This document shows, piece by piece, positions 8,497-9,878 of a stretch of DNA of 9,878 bases. Within the stretch, counting starts at the first letter, position 1; each line of letters begins with the position of its first letter. This stretch comes from Aedoeadaptatus coxii. GTDB lineage: Bacteria; Bacillota; Clostridia; Tissierellales; Peptoniphilaceae. The notes under the pieces were generated by a model. It was not told where the DNA came from. It searched no databases and was given only the letters and a program-made list of their open reading frames with translations. Where the stretch lies: assembly GCF_903819215.1 (NCBI RefSeq), contig NZ_CAIJCT010000015.1. One strand, written 5' to 3'. Position numbers and translations under genes: made by a program.

Positions 8497-9006
8497 ATGA
8501 AACTTTCGAAACTAATAAAGCTCTCCACCCTTTCCACTTTTACGCTTATGGGCGGCGGTTGCTGCGGCGTTCCCTCCGAAGCGAAGCCTCACAGCGAGCT
8601 TTCGGCGGAAGAAGCGGCTATGAATTTGGTGCGCGATGTGGTCAGCGGCGGCTACAATCTGATTTCGACCGAAGAGATTAAAAAGCGATTAGACGCAGGG
8701 GAAGACATGGTCATCATCGATACCATGCCCGAAGATTCATACCGAAAAAATCACATTCCCGGCGCCATCGGTGCCGTTCTTCCGGGAAAAATGGAAGAGG
8801 TGGATCCGGAACGCCGCGCGGCATTTGTAAAGGCTCTCGGCGACGATAAAAACAAGCCCGTCGTCATTTATTGCGGACGCGTAAGCTGTTACCGCTCCCA
8901 TGTGGGCGCGTTAATCGCCAAAGAAGAGGGATTTACGAATGTGTTGCGCCATCCCGGCGGAATCGACGCTTGGCTCGAAGCGGGCTATGAAGCTGAAAGT
9001 AAATAA
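8497..9006 (+). CDS. Exported rhodanese-domain protein (paralogue 1)
   Basis: The product has 169 residues. A hydrophobic N-terminal signal ends in GGGCC (19-23). C22 could be the lipid-modified cysteine, but the lipobox is poor because glycines fill the positions before it. The rhodanese-like domain spans about 55-165: VIIDTMPEDSY (72-82), NHIPGA (85-90), the active-site loop YCGRVSCYRSH (125-135) and HPGGIDAW (152-159). C126 is the expected sulfur-carrying cysteine, and C131 gives a C-x4-C pair that could form a disulfide. Rhodanese domains move sulfane sulfur or bind thiol and oxyanion substrates; the substrate here is unknown. Of two adjacent ATGs I chose 8497, because AAAGGAG at 8484-8490 is only three bases from the ATG at 8494. 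An upstream TTG at 8473 lies before that site and is rejected. The next gene encodes a close paralogue. Confidence 0.85.
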   Translation: MKLSKLIKLSTLSTFTLMGGGCCGVPSEAKPHSELSAEEAAMNLVRDVVSGGYNLISTEEIKKRLDAGEDMVIIDTMPEDSYRKNHIPGAIGAVLPGKMEEVDPERRAAFVKALGDDKNKPVVIYCGRVSCYRSHVGALIAKEEGFTNVLRHPGGIDAWLEAGYEAESK

Positions 9007-9053
9007 GGATAGGGTATCTCTTATTTTTAAAAAATAAAAGTATGGGAAATCGA

Positions 9054-9082
9054 TTTACAAGTTGGGCATGAAATGATAAGAT
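9054..9082 (+). promoter_or_regulatory. Strong sigma-A promoter before the second rhodanese gene
   Basis: TTTACA (9054-9059), a 17-base spacer and TAAGAT (9077-9082) form the promoter. TG at 9074-9075 also makes it an extended -10. It lies 24 bases before the start codon, so the leader is very short. An A+T-rich palindrome at 9021-9037 lies between the two rhodanese genes but is too weak to call a terminator. Confidence 0.7.
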
Positions 9083-9106
9083 AAAATAAATTCAAGGAGG
9101 TATTTT

Positions 9107-9673
9107 ATGAAATTAGGAAAACTTTTTGCCGTTACCGCTCTATCTGCTCTTTTGTTAGTAGGTTGCGGTGGCGCAGGTAACAAACAAGCTTCCAACGATG
9201 GCGGAGACGCTCCGAAGGTCGAAATGAAAGATCTTCCCGGAACCTCCAGAGACGGTAGCGAAGTTGAAATCGAAGCGGCATCTATGAAACTTGTCAAAGC
9301 TGTTGAAGAAGGCAAGTACAAGTTGATCAGCACTGAAGACTTGAAAAAGAAAGTCGATGCAAAAGAAGACATGATCATCGTCGATACCATGCCTGCAAAA
9401 TCTTACGACAAAAATCACATCCCCGGCGCTGTAAATGCTGAACTTCCCGTAACCATGGAAGAAGTAACGCCGGAACAAAAAGAAGCTTTTATTAAAGCAC
9501 TCGGCACCGACAAAAACAAAGAAATCATTCTTTACTGCGGTTTCGTAGGTTGCGAACGCTCCCACGTCGGCGCAATGATCGCTAAAGAAGCCGGCTTCAC
9601 CAACGTTATCCGTCATCCCGGCGGAATCGGCGCTTGGATGGAAGCACAATTCCCCGTTGAAGCAGCAAAATAA
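9107..9673 (+). CDS. Rhodanese-domain lipoprotein (paralogue 2)
   Basis: The product has 188 residues. The signal peptide ends in a canonical lipobox LVGC (17-20), so C20 should be lipidated and the protein held on the outer face of the membrane. A polar, G/S/D/K-rich linker (21-55) leads to a rhodanese-like domain (about 72-182) with IIVDTMPAKSY (90-100), NHIPGA (103-108), the active loop YCGFVGCERSH (143-153) and HPGGIGAW (170-177). C144 is the likely catalytic cysteine, and C149 with it makes C-x4-C. It is closely similar to paralogue 1 throughout the domain but has a longer linker. Its codons favour A/T-ending forms (GCT, GAA, AAA) more than its neighbours do. With AAGGAGG at 9094-9100 and a strong promoter, this suggests high expression. 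A terminator follows directly, so it is a single-gene unit. Confidence 0.9.
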   Translation: MKLGKLFAVTALSALLLVGCGGAGNKQASNDGGDAPKVEMKDLPGTSRDGSEVEIEAASMKLVKAVEEGKYKLISTEDLKKKVDAKEDMIIVDTMPAKSYDKNHIPGAVNAELPVTMEEVTPEQKEAFIKALGTDKNKEIILYCGFVGCERSHVGAMIAKEAGFTNVIRHPGGIGAWMEAQFPVEAAK

Positions 9674-9679
9674 GAGATT

Positions 9680-9712
9680 AAAAAAGGAGTCGATGAAAAT
9701 CGGCTCTTTTTT
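9680..9712 (+). terminator. Terminator after the second rhodanese gene
   Basis: GAGTCGAT (9687-9694) pairs with ATCGGCTC (9699-9706), with one wobble pair, around a GAAA loop. Six T follow (9707-9712) and an A tract precedes it (9680-9685), so it may act in both directions. Confidence 0.9.
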
Positions 9713-9716
9713 AATG

Positions 9717-9878
9717 AGGAATATATTTTTTAAAATTCGTTCGGATAGTTTTTCTCTTTAAAAAACAAATCATTCATTCAAAGTCTTTCTCTGAATCTTA
9801 GGAGGAGGGAATAGGGCGTTGCGATTCGCCCTCTTTCCCTCCTCCTAAAACCTCCTTCCTTTCCACCCTAACGCTTTT
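9717..9878. repeat. Structured intergenic repeat, copy 3 (right part beyond window)
   Basis: Four bases after the terminator, ATATATTTTTTAAAATTCGT (9721-9740) repeats the junction sequence of copies 1/2 (near 381-400) and the end of copy 2 (near 961-980). The left-edge segment (9760-9796) and the 49-bp palindrome (9799-9847) follow. Bases 9823-9878 are identical to 1-56. No gene is visible in this stretch. Confidence 0.8.
9799..9847. repeat. 49-bp imperfect palindrome (copy 3)
   Basis: It has the same sequence as the palindrome at 451-499. TAGGAGGAGGGAA pairs with TTCCCTCCTCCTA, and an inner AGGGCG/CGCCCT pair encloses loop TTGCGATT. Confidence 0.85.

Noticed and set aside
9021..9037. Terminator between the two rhodanese genes
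   Set aside because: The palindrome is entirely A+T with practically no loop, so stability would be poor and it is not a convincing terminator.

Overview
The window is a piece of a Bacillota (Firmicutes) chromosome with medium G+C. The evidence is the gene order ctsR-mcsA-mcsB-clpC-radA, strong Shine-Dalgarno sites (AAGGAGG type), sigma-A promoters and a CtsR heptad operator. The protein character and the rhodanese lipoproteins suggest an anaerobic clostridial or Tissierellia-type organism. That narrower placement is a guess; no rRNA or other marker is present to fix it.

Layout. (1) Bases 1 to about 1037 hold no convincing gene. They carry one and a half to two tandem units of a roughly 475-bp structured repeat built from several hairpins. 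The second unit is interrupted by a 10-N gap with poly-G runs on both sides, probably an assembly artefact. (2) Bases 1126-2030 are a single-gene unit: extended -10 promoter, a secreted protein with copper-amine-oxidase N-terminal-type repeats, and a terminator. (3) Bases 2067-8289 are the class III heat-shock operon. A near-consensus promoter overlaps a CtsR operator, followed by ctsR, mcsA, mcsB, clpC, radA and a small DUF5684-like membrane protein, and then a terminator. The genes overlap or lie within about 11 nt of each other. (4) Bases 8290-9712 hold two tandem paralogous exported rhodanese-domain proteins. The second is a clear lipoprotein with its own strong promoter and terminator. 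(5) From 9717 to the end the structured repeat starts again. The last 56 bases equal the first 56 bases of the window.

How the parts work together. CtsR represses its own operon. McsB, activated by McsA, phosphorylates arginines on CtsR and on misfolded proteins. ClpC, with ClpP encoded elsewhere, unfolds the marked proteins. RadA, a branch-migration DNA repair protein, is translationally coupled to ClpC, so DNA repair and proteolysis would be induced together. The rhodanese pair probably acts outside the membrane in sulfur or thiol chemistry. The least explained part of the window is the structured repeat. Its two long copies keep the same hairpins, and one stem keeps its pairing although its sequence has changed.
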